Positions 1-7,638 of a DNA stretch of 17,328 nt are shown here, one piece after another; position 1 is the stretch's first letter, and every line of letters starts with the position of its first letter. Below the pieces are notes generated by a model. That model was not told the origin of the DNA, ran no database searches, and saw only the letters and a list, made by a program, of their open reading frames with translations. A program made the position numbers and the translations under genes. Origin of the DNA: an uncultured Victivallales bacterium (GTDB lineage: Bacteria > Verrucomicrobiota > Lentisphaeria > Oligosphaerales > JAFGRS01); assembly GCA_903834675.1 (NCBI GenBank), contig CAILKC010000226.1:1-17328 (forward strand). The letters are read 5' to 3'.

Positions 1-369
1 CAGGCCGGGCTTGACCGGGACGCCGGAGGGGGGGATGCGCGCGTCGAGGTCCTGGATCGGGCAGGCTTCCCAGCGCTGGTCTTCGAGCCAGGTAGCGAGG
101 GTGATGGTGGCGACGGCGAGCATGCGGTCCTTGAGCCAGGCCAGGCCGTACTGGCCGTAGATGTCGAACTGGGTGCCCTCTTCGACGCCGCGGAGGGTGC
201 CGCGGGTGATGCGTTTGCCGACCACCACGACGCTGCGGGTTTCGGGGAAGATCGAGCGGGGGTGGTGATCGGCGGCGACATCGTCGAAGCGCTCGATGGG
301 AGCGACGCCGAGCAGGTCGACGCGCGCCTGTTTTGCGAAGGCCAGGAATGCACTGGTGAGCTGGTCCAT
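1..369 (-). CDS. QueG-like (COG1600) Fe-S oxidoreductase, N-terminal part, cut by window edge
   Basis: This frame is open from an ATG at 369 to the left edge of the window, giving 123 residues with no stop. The start is supported by AAAGGA eight nucleotides upstream on the minus strand. The segment with VAPIERF near residues 22-28, SIFPETRSVVVVGKRI near 39-54, and the following GTQFDIYGQYGL resembles the N-terminal cobalamin-associated domain of epoxyqueuosine reductase relatives (COG1600), which include many uncharacterised anaerobe proteins with two 4Fe-4S clusters. The diagnostic ferredoxin cysteines would lie further left and are not visible, so the exact function (tRNA queuosine maturation or another reductive reaction) cannot be decided. 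It follows the IclR-family gene by 1 nt and is probably co-transcribed with it. Confidence 0.62.
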   Translation of the reverse strand, partial: MDQLTSAFLAFAKQARVDLLGVAPIERFDDVAADHHPRSIFPETRSVVVVGKRITRGTLRGVEEGTQFDIYGQYGLAWLKDRMLAVATITLATWLEDQRWEACPIQDLDARIPPSGVPVKPGL

Positions 370-370
370 G

Positions 371-1120
371 TCAGATCCTTTCGTAGGCCGCCTCTATGTC
401 CGTGGCTGCTTCACGCAGCCGTTGCAGCAAATCCTCGCGCCGACCGGCCCGGTCGCGCACGGTCGGGTAGAACAGGCCCAGCGCCGTGGGAAGGCGCGAT
501 TCCCGTACCTGGACAGGCACGGCCAGAGCCCGGACGTGACTCGCGGGTCTGACGAAGTCCGCGCTGCCGGCCTGGCGGATCGCGGCCAGGGCCTGCGCCA
601 GCCCGGCCGCAGTGGCCACCGCGGGCCAGGCGTCGCCCGGCAAGCCATGTTGCGCAGCGAAGGCCTGGACCGCCTGCGGGGTCCGCAGCGCCAGCAGCAC
701 GCGCCCGGTCGCGGTGTCGTAGAAGTGAGCGTCACTGCCGGTCGTCGCCGTAACCCGTAGTTCGTGTTCGCTCTCACAGCTCAGGATGCTATGTCGGCGG
801 TCGTCCGCGTCAACCGCCAGGATGACGGTTTCGTTGACCGCTTCGTGCAGCCGCCGGACGGGCCCAGCCGCCGCGTGCTTGAGCCGCGCCACGGCTGCCT
901 GGCCGGTCCCCAAACTCACGCTACGCTCGCCCACCACGTAGCGTCGCGTGGACGGGGCCTGTATGGCGTAACCGAGATCCACCAGCGTAGCCAGCAGGTT
1001 GTGCGCGGTCGGAGCTTTGAGCCCGGTGCCAGCACACAGTTCGGTCAGCGTCCGCCCCGCGCTGCCGCCAGCGTCAAGGTGCTCAAGCAGACGCAGAGCC
1101 CGCTGAACGGACTGGACCAT
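371..1120 (-). CDS. IclR-family transcriptional regulator
   Basis: This is a 249-residue DNA-binding regulator, the usual length for the family. The N-terminus (residues about 1-62) begins VQSVQRALRLLEHL and continues with a winged helix-turn-helix containing LTELCAGTGLKAPTAHNLLATLVDLGY, the classic IclR recognition region. Residues about 75-248 form the GAF-like effector domain with YDTATGRVLLAL and a conserved FVRPASHVRALAVPV stretch. I chose the ATG at 1120 because a G-rich Shine-Dalgarno-like run (GGGGGGCG) precedes it and the homology begins there; a TTG seven codons upstream is possible. The stop is 1 nt before the QueG-like gene, and the regulator is divergent from the BtpA-family gene. 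By family habit it probably controls itself and a neighbour in response to a small metabolite; the ligand is unknown. Confidence 0.93.
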   Translation of the reverse strand: MVQSVQRALRLLEHLDAGGSAGRTLTELCAGTGLKAPTAHNLLATLVDLGYAIQAPSTRRYVVGERSVSLGTGQAAVARLKHAAAGPVRRLHEAVNETVILAVDADDRRHSILSCESEHELRVTATTGSDAHFYDTATGRVLLALRTPQAVQAFAAQHGLPGDAWPAVATAAGLAQALAAIRQAGSADFVRPASHVRALAVPVQVRESRLPTALGLFYPTVRDRAGRREDLLQRLREAATDIEAAYERI

Positions 1121-1136
1121 GAACCGCCCCCCGCGC

Positions 1137-1151
1137 TTCAACCATGCTGAA
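1137..1151. promoter_or_regulatory. Imperfect palindrome, candidate IclR-type operator
   Basis: The 15-bp sequence TTCAACCATGCTGAA has arms TTCAAC and GCTGAA around a 3-nt centre, with five of six arm positions complementary. It lies 17 bp upstream of the chosen start of the IclR-family gene, in the divergent 168-bp region shared with the BtpA-family gene. IclR-family proteins often bind short palindromes in such positions, but the family has no single consensus. An AT-rich patch just to its right (about 1157-1172, TTCATTATTGGTAAAG) is the best promoter-like stretch in the gap; I cannot define clear -35 and -10 boxes there. Confidence 0.28.
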
Positions 1152-1288
1152 CCAGCTTCATTATTGGTAAAGTAGGTGCAGTGAGACGAGCTGTCAAGTG
1201 TCGGTGTTGTATCGGTGCCTGCCGCAGGGTATCGTGGTTCTGCCCAGCGGGGGCGTACGGTTGTGCAGGGATCGGTCAGGAGGGTTCC

Positions 1289-2104
1289 ATGTTATCCAAC
1301 CCCGTGCTCGCCGGGATGCGTGTCGGCAAGATTCTGATTGGGATGGTGCATGTGGGGGCTCTGCCGGGAACCCCAGCGGGGACTCAGAGTCTGGAGGCGC
1401 TGGCGGCGGCGGCCCGCGCCGATGCCTGCGCCTACCGCGACGCCGGTTTCGACGCCATCATGGTCGAGAACATGCACGATGTGCCGTACGTCCGCACCCC
1501 CGGCCCGGAGATCGTAGCGGCGCTGACGCGTCTCTGCGGCGAGGTCCGTGGGCTCGGCTTGCCGACGGGGGTACAGGTTCTCGCCGGCGCCAACCGTGAG
1601 GCCTTGGCGATCGCCCTGGCGGCAGATCTTGCCTTTGTGCGGGTCGAGGGCTTCGTCTACGCTCACATCGCTGATGAAGGTCTGATCGAGGCCTGCGCCG
1701 GGGAGTTGCTGCGCTACCGGCGCCAGATCGGGGCGGCGCACATTGCGGTGTTCGCGGACATCAAGAAGAAGCACTGTTCCCACGCCATCACCAGCGATGT
1801 TGACAGCGCCGAGACGGCGCGCACCGCCGAGTTCTTTGGCGCCGACGGCGTCATCGTCACGGGCTGTCGCACCGGCGTGGCGCCCTCGTTCGAGGACTTG
1901 CAGGGAGTGCGCGCGGCGGTCGCGGTACCGGTACTGGTGGGCTCTGGCGTCAGCGTCGAGAACCTGCCTGTGCTGATGCCTGCGGCGGACGCCTTCATCG
2001 TCGGTTCGGCGGCCAAGATCGCCGGGCGATGGTCCAACCCGGTCTGTCCTGAGCGGGTCCGGGGGCTGGTGCGTGCCTTCCGCCAGGCCGACGGCAGAGG
2101 CTGA
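1289..2104 (+). CDS. BtpA/SgcQ-family TIM-barrel protein
   Basis: This is a 271-residue protein of the BtpA family (COG0434), a TIM-barrel family named for a cyanobacterial photosystem I biogenesis factor and including E. coli SgcQ of a sugar-phosphate operon. Supporting motifs are GMVHVGALPGTP near residue 17, VENMHDVPYV near 60, the central FVRVEGFVYAHIADEGL, VFADIKKKHCSH, and the C-terminal VLVGSGVSVENLP and FIVGSAAKIAG, which resemble phosphate-binding barrel loops. The ATG at 1289 is preceded by a strong AGGAGGG at 1278-1284; the same frame is open further upstream but lacks homology and a ribosome-binding site. Non-photosynthetic members are thought to act on sugar or nucleoside derivatives, with no firm reaction known. 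It is divergent from the IclR-family gene, which may regulate it, and converges on the terpene cyclase gene with only 4 bp between stops. Confidence 0.92.
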   Translation: MLSNPVLAGMRVGKILIGMVHVGALPGTPAGTQSLEALAAAARADACAYRDAGFDAIMVENMHDVPYVRTPGPEIVAALTRLCGEVRGLGLPTGVQVLAGANREALAIALAADLAFVRVEGFVYAHIADEGLIEACAGELLRYRRQIGAAHIAVFADIKKKHCSHAITSDVDSAETARTAEFFGADGVIVTGCRTGVAPSFEDLQGVRAAVAVPVLVGSGVSVENLPVLMPAADAFIVGSAAKIAGRWSNPVCPERVRGLVRAFRQADGRG

Positions 2105-2108
2105 GCGC

Positions 2109-3863
2109 TTACGCCTCGGCGCGCGCCAGCCATTCGCGCAGGGCCTCGGTGGCGAACACCCGCGGGTAGAGGGCTTCATGGTACCAGAGGCTGGCGAAGT
2201 ACAGTCCGATGGGCCGTGGCTGGTCCAGCTGTTCCGGGTGGGCGACAAGCCACTCGACGCCGCGCGCGGCCGCCGCCCGTGCCGCGGGCCAGCGGAGGAG
2301 GGCCGTGACGGCCAGGGCGGTTTCCTCGATGCTGGGTTTGACGCCGCGGTCCCCGCCCCAGCCGCCATCTTCGGCCTGGCGCGCCAGCAGTGCGGCCAGG
2401 GCGCGATGGACCCAGTCCGGCGGCGCCAGCGCCAGCTTCGGCAAGTCGCCCAAGGCCCGCAGTACCCGCGCCGTGCCATAGACGGGGTTGGCTTGGTTGG
2501 GCGCCGCGTCGTTGCCGAACCAGAGCGGCAGCCAGACCCCGTCTGGCGTCTGGCTGTGCTCGAGGTAGCCCAAGGCCACGGAGGTGGCTTTGGCGAGCCG
2601 TCGCCGCAGGGCGGGACTGACCGCCGGTTCCCAGGCCGCATAGGCGCGGAGCACATGCGCCGTAACGTCCGGGCAACTGCGGTCGAAAGGCAAGCGGCCC
2701 CAACCGCGGCAGAAGGTCGGGGTGCCGCCGTCGCGGTTGGCGAGGTTAAGCAGCCAGGTCAGGCCCGCCTGAGCGGCGCGGCGGTGGTCAGGGTCCTGCG
2801 GCCCGAGCCGATGTAAGGCCAGGAGCGCGCCGGCGGTGTCATCGGCGTCCGGGACGCCGCCGGGAAGATCGGTCCAGCCCCAGCCGCCGGGGGCAGCGCC
2901 GGTGTAGGGATGCGCCTGGCGAAATTGCTGGTCCAGGAGCCACGTGACCAGGGCGGGCCGACTCTCGACGGGCAGATCGTCGCCCAGGCTGACAATGCTC
3001 TGGGTGCTGACCCAGGTTGCCAGGTTGCTGTCGATGGGCCAACTGCCGTCCTCGCGTTGCGCCCCCAGCAGGAACTCCACACAGCGCCTGGCCGTGGGCT
3101 GCTCGCCCAGCCCCATGGCACGCAGACTCATGGCCACGAACCCCGTCAGCGGCACGGCTTCGAGGAAACCGCCGTTTGTGGGCTGCAACCGCGCCAGCCG
3201 CCGCAGCGCCGCGGGCTCGAGCCACCGGCACCACGCCTTGGCCGACTGCGGTCCGCTGCGCTGGCGCAGGATGCCCAGCGCGATGAGAGCGGGCAGCGCG
3301 TAGCTGACCACGGGCAAGCCGATGGCGCCGAAGGTGGCCCGCGGCAGCACCGCCAGGGCAAAGGGCAATGGCGGGACGAAGCGCCAGCACCCCGGGGCCT
3401 CGCCGAGCATCCCGGCCAGCGCACACTGGCTAAGGATGGGAACCGCAAAGGTGCGGTCGGCGCCATAGTGTTCGAGCAGCGCTCCGGCGAGCGCATCCGG
3501 CCCCAGATTCCCAGCCTGGCGATGGACCCATGATTCGGCCCGGCGGACCGCCGCCGCGGCGCCAGCGCGGGGACTGCCCCGGAGGGCCGCCCAGGCCAGC
3601 AGCGTGGTGCTCAGGTTGCCCGGGCTGGCCAGGGTGTCGCCCCAACTACCGTCGGCCAGGATCGTCCGCACCAGCCACGCCTCGCCTTCCAGAGCGGCAT
3701 GAACGCGGGCCGCGCCGCCCATCCGCCGCAGCGCAAAGGCCGCGACGGCCGTGGCGAGGGCGCTGGACGAGAGATGACCGCGCCAGACGCCCTGCTCGTC
3801 TCGGGCGGCAAGCAGGCCCTCGCGGCACTGCTGGTAGCAGCGTTCGACCTCGTCACGACTCAT
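2109..3863 (-). CDS. Squalene-hopene-cyclase-like class II terpene cyclase
   Basis: This 584-residue protein has the double alpha-barrel repeat fold of squalene-hopene and related class II cyclases, which protonate a terminal isoprene and drive polycyclisation, usually at the membrane surface. The catalytic DxDD is intact as PDADDTA (Asp339, Asp341, Asp342). The SCPDVTAH block (396-403) and the FCRGWGRLPFDRS segment before it match the conserved cyclase core. QW-type repeats appear at QREDGSW (269), QTPDGVW (438) and QAEDGGW (496). It is somewhat shorter than typical hopene cyclases (about 630 residues). Its ATG overlaps the stop of the upstream barrel gene by 4 nt, so it is translationally coupled and is the last gene of the operon. 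The substrate is unknown: no squalene synthase is nearby and a polyprenyl synthase sits two genes upstream, so a linear polyprenyl substrate is possible. I do not assign shc for that reason. Confidence 0.9.
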   Translation of the reverse strand: MSRDEVERCYQQCREGLLAARDEQGVWRGHLSSSALATAVAAFALRRMGGAARVHAALEGEAWLVRTILADGSWGDTLASPGNLSTTLLAWAALRGSPRAGAAAAVRRAESWVHRQAGNLGPDALAGALLEHYGADRTFAVPILSQCALAGMLGEAPGCWRFVPPLPFALAVLPRATFGAIGLPVVSYALPALIALGILRQRSGPQSAKAWCRWLEPAALRRLARLQPTNGGFLEAVPLTGFVAMSLRAMGLGEQPTARRCVEFLLGAQREDGSWPIDSNLATWVSTQSIVSLGDDLPVESRPALVTWLLDQQFRQAHPYTGAAPGGWGWTDLPGGVPDADDTAGALLALHRLGPQDPDHRRAAQAGLTWLLNLANRDGGTPTFCRGWGRLPFDRSCPDVTAHVLRAYAAWEPAVSPALRRRLAKATSVALGYLEHSQTPDGVWLPLWFGNDAAPNQANPVYGTARVLRALGDLPKLALAPPDWVHRALAALLARQAEDGGWGGDRGVKPSIEETALAVTALLRWPAARAAAARGVEWLVAHPEQLDQPRPIGLYFASLWYHEALYPRVFATEALREWLARAEA

Positions 3864-4750
3864 GGATCCAAAGCCCCCAGGGCCAACAGCCCATAAAAGG
3901 TGTACTCGCAGTCAGGAGTCGAATCCCCCGCACTCCCGCCAAAGCCCCCGCCCACATCCCAGAGGGATTGCACAAACTGCGCCGTGCGGGCGGCGTCGGG
4001 TCCGCAGAGCGGAGAGCCGAGGCGCCGCAAGGCAAAGCTGGCGACGGCGGTGGAAAGCAGGTCGCCCACGGGCGCTCGAGGATGGGCGCGGAAGCCGCCG
4101 CCCGGCGCGCCACACAAGCGGATATGCTGGCGCAGTTCCGCGGTGGGAACCGCCACGCCCAGGGCCTGTTGCACCAGCGTCGCCGAGACCGCCCGACTCA
4201 GGCTTCCCGTAGCGCTATCGAGTTCCTCCCGGAGCAGCTCCGCAGCGACCGCCGACGCCCGCTCGTCAGCCGGAATCTCCGTCCCCAGGGCCTCATGGCA
4301 CAAGACCGCGAGGTACAGTGCATAGGCGGAACCGCGGGCGCCGCCGGGGCTGTCACCGAAGCCGCCGTCCAGGCTGCGAAACCTGGACACCGCCTGCAGA
4401 TACGGTACGCGCTGGCGCCGGGGTATGCCGAGCAGATGCCGGAGCCGCTGGCACTGCACCAGAGCGGCCAGGTGCGGCAGGTCAAGGGACTCAGGGGATT
4501 GCTGCTCGAGAAAGAGGCCCAGCGCCCGACGCTCAGAATCGGCCCCCACGAGGTTGCCGGCCACGGCGCCGAAGAGGGTGTAATAGAGGTCGGCGGCCGG
4601 GCCTGCACCGCGACCGCGGAAGCCGCCACCGCTCGCGACGCACGATCCCAGAAAGGCGGCAATCCGAGCTCGCGCCGCCCGGTCCAGCACGCGGGTGGCG
4701 CGGCCACTCACCCGCAGCAAATCCGCCCCGATAGCCTGGCGGCGATTCAT
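3860..4750 (-). CDS. Single-barrel prenyltransferase/squalene-oxidase repeat protein
   Basis: This 296-residue protein is built of helical repeats with four GGF motifs (near residues 41, 129, 217 and 268), as in the beta subunits of protein prenyltransferases and the domains of terpene cyclases. Two segments, DLYYTLFG (54-61) and DCEYTFYG (280-287), align by eye with the DxFHTxFG segment of geranylgeranyltransferase beta subunits, but each has Tyr where those enzymes have the zinc-binding His. There is no DxDD motif either, so it is unlikely to be a standard protein prenyltransferase or an independent class II cyclase. It overlaps its neighbours on both sides by 4 nt (ATGA), tying it to the polyprenyl synthase and the cyclase. 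A partner, scaffold or substrate-shuttling subunit for the cyclase is a reasonable inference. No signal peptide is evident. Confidence 0.85.
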   Translation of the reverse strand: MNRRQAIGADLLRVSGRATRVLDRAARARIAAFLGSCVASGGGFRGRGAGPAADLYYTLFGAVAGNLVGADSERRALGLFLEQQSPESLDLPHLAALVQCQRLRHLLGIPRRQRVPYLQAVSRFRSLDGGFGDSPGGARGSAYALYLAVLCHEALGTEIPADERASAVAAELLREELDSATGSLSRAVSATLVQQALGVAVPTAELRQHIRLCGAPGGGFRAHPRAPVGDLLSTAVASFALRRLGSPLCGPDAARTAQFVQSLWDVGGGFGGSAGDSTPDCEYTFYGLLALGALDP

Positions 4751-6384
4751 GGCCTTGACCCATGCCGAAGAATGCGTTGGACGACGCGCTGCAACAAGGC
4801 TTTCAGCGGGGCGTGCCGCAACGGCGCCAGGGAGCGGAGAGCCTCATTGCGATAGTGCTCGAACAGCACCGCCGCCTTGGCGCCGACGCGCTCGTCGGCG
4901 ACCAGGGCGGAGAAGCGGCGCTGGATCTCCGCCGTAGCGGTCTTGGCGCGCCAGCTGGCAGCCACCTCGGCCTGCAGGTGCTCGTCCGCCAGATCGTAGG
5001 CCAAGGCCGTGGTCAGCGAGGGTCGGCAGGCTGAGCGCCAGAGCCGTTCAGCGCTCAGGCCGCGGGCGTCGTCAATGTCATCCCGGATCTGGTAGGCGAT
5101 CCCCAAGGCGGCGCTGAAATGGGTCAGGGCATCGGCGCCCGGCTCCGCCTCGTCGGCACAGAGCGCGCCGAGCCGGAGAGCGACCTCGAAGGCGGGAGCG
5201 GTCTTGAGGCGGAACACATCGAGGACCCAGTCAACGCGGAGGGGTCCTGGGGCCCGGCACCAGGCCAGTTCCTCGCCCTGGCCGACGGCCAGGTCCCGGT
5301 GCCCGCGCGAGGCGATCTCCAGGACTCGCGCCTGGCGTTCCGGCGGCAGGCCACAGGTGGCAATGAGGCGGTAGCCTTCGCCCAGGAGCAGGTCGCCCAC
5401 GTTGATGGCGATGGGCACGCCCTGGGTGATGTGCAGGGTAGGCGTCTCGTTGCGCTCATCATCCCCGTCCTCGATGTCATCGTGGATCAGCGATGCCTTG
5501 TGGAAGCACTCGACCGCCACGGCCAGCCGCCGCAGACTGGCGGGAATGGCGTCGTGGTCGGCAGCCAGCGCCTGCCAGACGCAGGCCGTCAGCAGCGGGC
5601 GCCAACGCTTGCCGGACCGCCCCAGCCACTCCCGCGCCAGACGGCCGGGGGAGCCGCTCTCCGGACCGAGGAGTTCGGCCAGCGCCTCGGGGGTAAACCA
5701 GGACTCGACCCGCCGCCGCAGGGCGTCGATATCCCGCCGCGGCTCGCAACGCGCCGAGCGCAGGTGCAGCAACCCCCGTACGCGGTCCACGTCGACGTCC
5801 GTATCGCGGCAACCGGCGCGGTGCAACGGGATCGCCATGCCGGGGATGGCCTCGGCGGCCAGCAGCGGGAAGGACTTCTCGAGGGCCTCGAGGCAACTGA
5901 CGCCGACGACCGCGTCCACGCAGCCCTGGCCAAGCAACTGCTGGACCAGGGTGGAGCCCTCCGCGATCAGCACCATGTAGCCCAGGTCCTGAGCTTCACG
6001 GTCGAGATCGGCCAGGGCGCAGCAACCGCAGCGGGCGCACAGCAGCCCCACCTCGTCCGCCTGGGCCTTGCAGTGCGCGGTGGACTTAAGGCATTGTGGC
6101 AGCAGCAGCACGCGCCGGTCAAACGGGACCGCGGCCACGGTATCGCGCCAGACGGCGCTGCCGAAGAGGACCATGATGTAGTCCAGGAAAGGCCGAGCGC
6201 CCGCGATCCGGGCGATTTCGGCGGCGTGCAGGCGGATCTCGTCGATCGTCAGGGGCGGCACCAGTTCGCGCGCCGCCACATAGCGGTCGACGGACAGGTA
6301 CAGACGGTCCCGTTCGGCGCGCTCCTGGGGAACCGCCCGACCGAGGGTCGCGCTGGCTGGCGTTGTTGGATCAGACCGCGGCAT
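4747..6384 (-). CDS. Fusion of DUF116 Cys-rich domain to trans-polyprenyl diphosphate synthase
   Basis: This 545-residue protein joins two domains. Residues about 60-200 match DUF116: LLPQCLKS, then Cys at 98, 105, 116, 119, 121 and 122 (CARCGCC), followed by GYMVLIAEGSTLVQQLL and VVGVSCLEALEKSF; the cysteines suggest metal or Fe-S binding. Residues about 225-545 are a trans-isoprenyl diphosphate synthase, with GKRWRPLL, the first Asp-rich motif DDIED (302-306) and the second DDIDD (435-439), the Mg-pyrophosphate sites for chain elongation with isopentenyl diphosphate. The first motif is the short DDxxD form, and the residue five before it is Ala (ASLIHDD), as in medium/long-chain synthases rather than FPP synthases. 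The ATG at 6384 has GAGGTG just upstream; a GTG two codons earlier is the alternative. It overlaps the following barrel gene by 4 nt and follows the radical SAM gene after 60 nt. Confidence 0.9.
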   Translation of the reverse strand: MPRSDPTTPASATLGRAVPQERAERDRLYLSVDRYVAARELVPPLTIDEIRLHAAEIARIAGARPFLDYIMVLFGSAVWRDTVAAVPFDRRVLLLPQCLKSTAHCKAQADEVGLLCARCGCCALADLDREAQDLGYMVLIAEGSTLVQQLLGQGCVDAVVGVSCLEALEKSFPLLAAEAIPGMAIPLHRAGCRDTDVDVDRVRGLLHLRSARCEPRRDIDALRRRVESWFTPEALAELLGPESGSPGRLAREWLGRSGKRWRPLLTACVWQALAADHDAIPASLRRLAVAVECFHKASLIHDDIEDGDDERNETPTLHITQGVPIAINVGDLLLGEGYRLIATCGLPPERQARVLEIASRGHRDLAVGQGEELAWCRAPGPLRVDWVLDVFRLKTAPAFEVALRLGALCADEAEPGADALTHFSAALGIAYQIRDDIDDARGLSAERLWRSACRPSLTTALAYDLADEHLQAEVAASWRAKTATAEIQRRFSALVADERVGAKAAVLFEHYRNEALRSLAPLRHAPLKALLQRVVQRILRHGSRP

Positions 6385-6444
6385 CTTCACCTCGCGACAC
6401 GGGCTCTACGGCAGCGCCCTCGTGGCGCCCTGAACCTGCACGCC

Positions 6445-7638
6445 TCAACCATACGTGCCGAATCCGAAAAACCAGTGCTTCTTGGCAAAACGATAGGCCC
6501 AGTGCCGTTCCGGGATTTCGGCGCCGGGTACATGGTGACTCAGACGGCAGCAGGCCGCCTCCAGTTCGGCAAAGCCCTGCCCCCGGCCGCTGCAATCGCG
6601 GGCTCCCTGCTCGAGCAGAAACTGCCGCAGCCGCGCCGGGTCTTCCATGATGATGCAGCCCTGTCCCTGCCCGGCCGCAAAGGCGCGAAAGGCGGCCAGG
6701 AAGGCGGACTCGGAGATGACCGCGCCGGGGTCGGCGGCCGGTTCGAGGTTGTCCACCGCAAACTGGACCACCGGGCAGGGCTCGAGGTCGCCGAACGGGT
6801 TGACGTGGTGACTGAGGCCCACGGCGGCGGGGCAGAGGCCCTTGCCCTCGTGGTCCCAGTAGGCGTCCACGATCAGCAACGGCACGCGGCTGCGGGCCTC
6901 GACTATGAAGCGTCTGAGGCCGATGATCTGTTCGCGGTCGAGGGCCAGTTCCGGGCAGGGCCTGGGTCCGACCGGGCGGTAGAGGTAGTACCAGAGGTAA
7001 TGGACTCCCAGGCCCACCAGGCGGCGCGCGAAGGCGTCCGTGGCCAGATCCGCCAGATTCGACTGGCAGATGCTGCAGGCCACCCCCGTAATCAGCCGCG
7101 CTTCCCGGCAGTGCGCCAGGCCGGCCAGGGTCGCCGCAAACACCGCCTCGCCGCCACGGCGCGCATCGCTCACCGTCTCCAGGCCCTCCACGCTGATCAA
7201 CGGGGTCACATTCCCGAGACGGCGTAGGCGGGCGGCCACCGCCGCGGTGATGAGGGTGCCATTGGTGAAGACCTGGAAGTAGCAGTCCGGATGGGCCTCG
7301 AGCAGGTCGAACAGCCCGGGGTGCAGAAACGGCTCGCCGCCCAGGATGCCATAGAAGAACGTCCCCCGCTGCCGGCCGGCCTCAATCAGGCGGTGGGCAA
7401 ACTCCAGATCGAGGTGGCGCGGGGGGTGCGAGGGGGTGACCCAGCAGCCCTGGCAGCGCAGATTGCAGGCATTCGTGATCGAGATGAAGAGGAAGGCGGG
7501 GAAGCCCTCGCCACGGGCCTTGCGCCGTTCGAAGCGCTGGACCGCACGCATGCCCTTCCAGCCGACGGTGTAGGCGAACTTGGCCAGCAGGCGCGGGTCG
7601 GTCTCGCGCAGGAAGCGCAGGGCGATGCGTCCCATCAT
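6445..7638 (-). CDS. Radical SAM enzyme, SPASM-like, of terpenoid operon
   Basis: This 397-residue protein has the radical SAM CxxxCxxC motif in CNLRCQGC (Cys58, 62, 65) and the SAM-contacting GGEP (100-103) in the partial TIM barrel. Further conserved-looking positions are FTNGTL near 124, ISVEG near 148, and VACSICQS near 186. Later cysteines (269, 288, 328, 349, 363, 364) could hold auxiliary clusters as in SPASM or twitch enzymes, but their spacing is not a textbook SPASM pattern. It has no B12-binding domain. The ATG at 7638 follows GGAGGG by 8 nt and overlaps the ferredoxin-type gene by 4 nt (a second ATG follows at 7635). In hopanoid clusters the radical SAM enzyme HpnH transfers an adenosyl group to hopene; this protein resembles HpnH only in general architecture, so its substrate is unknown, though context points to an isoprenoid or its carrier. 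Confidence 0.9.
   Translation of the reverse strand: MMGRIALRFLRETDPRLLAKFAYTVGWKGMRAVQRFERRKARGEGFPAFLFISITNACNLRCQGCWVTPSHPPRHLDLEFAHRLIEAGRQRGTFFYGILGGEPFLHPGLFDLLEAHPDCYFQVFTNGTLITAAVAARLRRLGNVTPLISVEGLETVSDARRGGEAVFAATLAGLAHCREARLITGVACSICQSNLADLATDAFARRLVGLGVHYLWYYLYRPVGPRPCPELALDREQIIGLRRFIVEARSRVPLLIVDAYWDHEGKGLCPAAVGLSHHVNPFGDLEPCPVVQFAVDNLEPAADPGAVISESAFLAAFRAFAAGQGQGCIIMEDPARLRQFLLEQGARDCSGRGQGFAELEAACCRLSHHVPGAEIPERHWAYRFAKKHWFFGFGTYG

Noticed and set aside
1292..2656. A 454-codon minus-strand frame across the BtpA gene and the end of the cyclase gene
   Set aside because: It is Pro/Arg-rich, runs through two genes with clear homology in other frames, and has no domain.
3860..4750. 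Functional protein geranylgeranyl- or farnesyltransferase beta subunit
   Set aside because: The positions matching the zinc His are Tyr and no alpha subunit is nearby.
3530..4855. A 441-codon plus-strand frame opposite the barrel protein and cyclase start
   Set aside because: It crosses the 4-nt overlap junctions of three real genes and shows only Arg/Pro-rich shadow composition.
5119..7227. A 702-codon open frame on the plus strand across the prenyl synthase and radical SAM genes
   Set aside because: It crosses two well-supported genes and their junction, has low-complexity composition and no motif. It is a codon-bias shadow.
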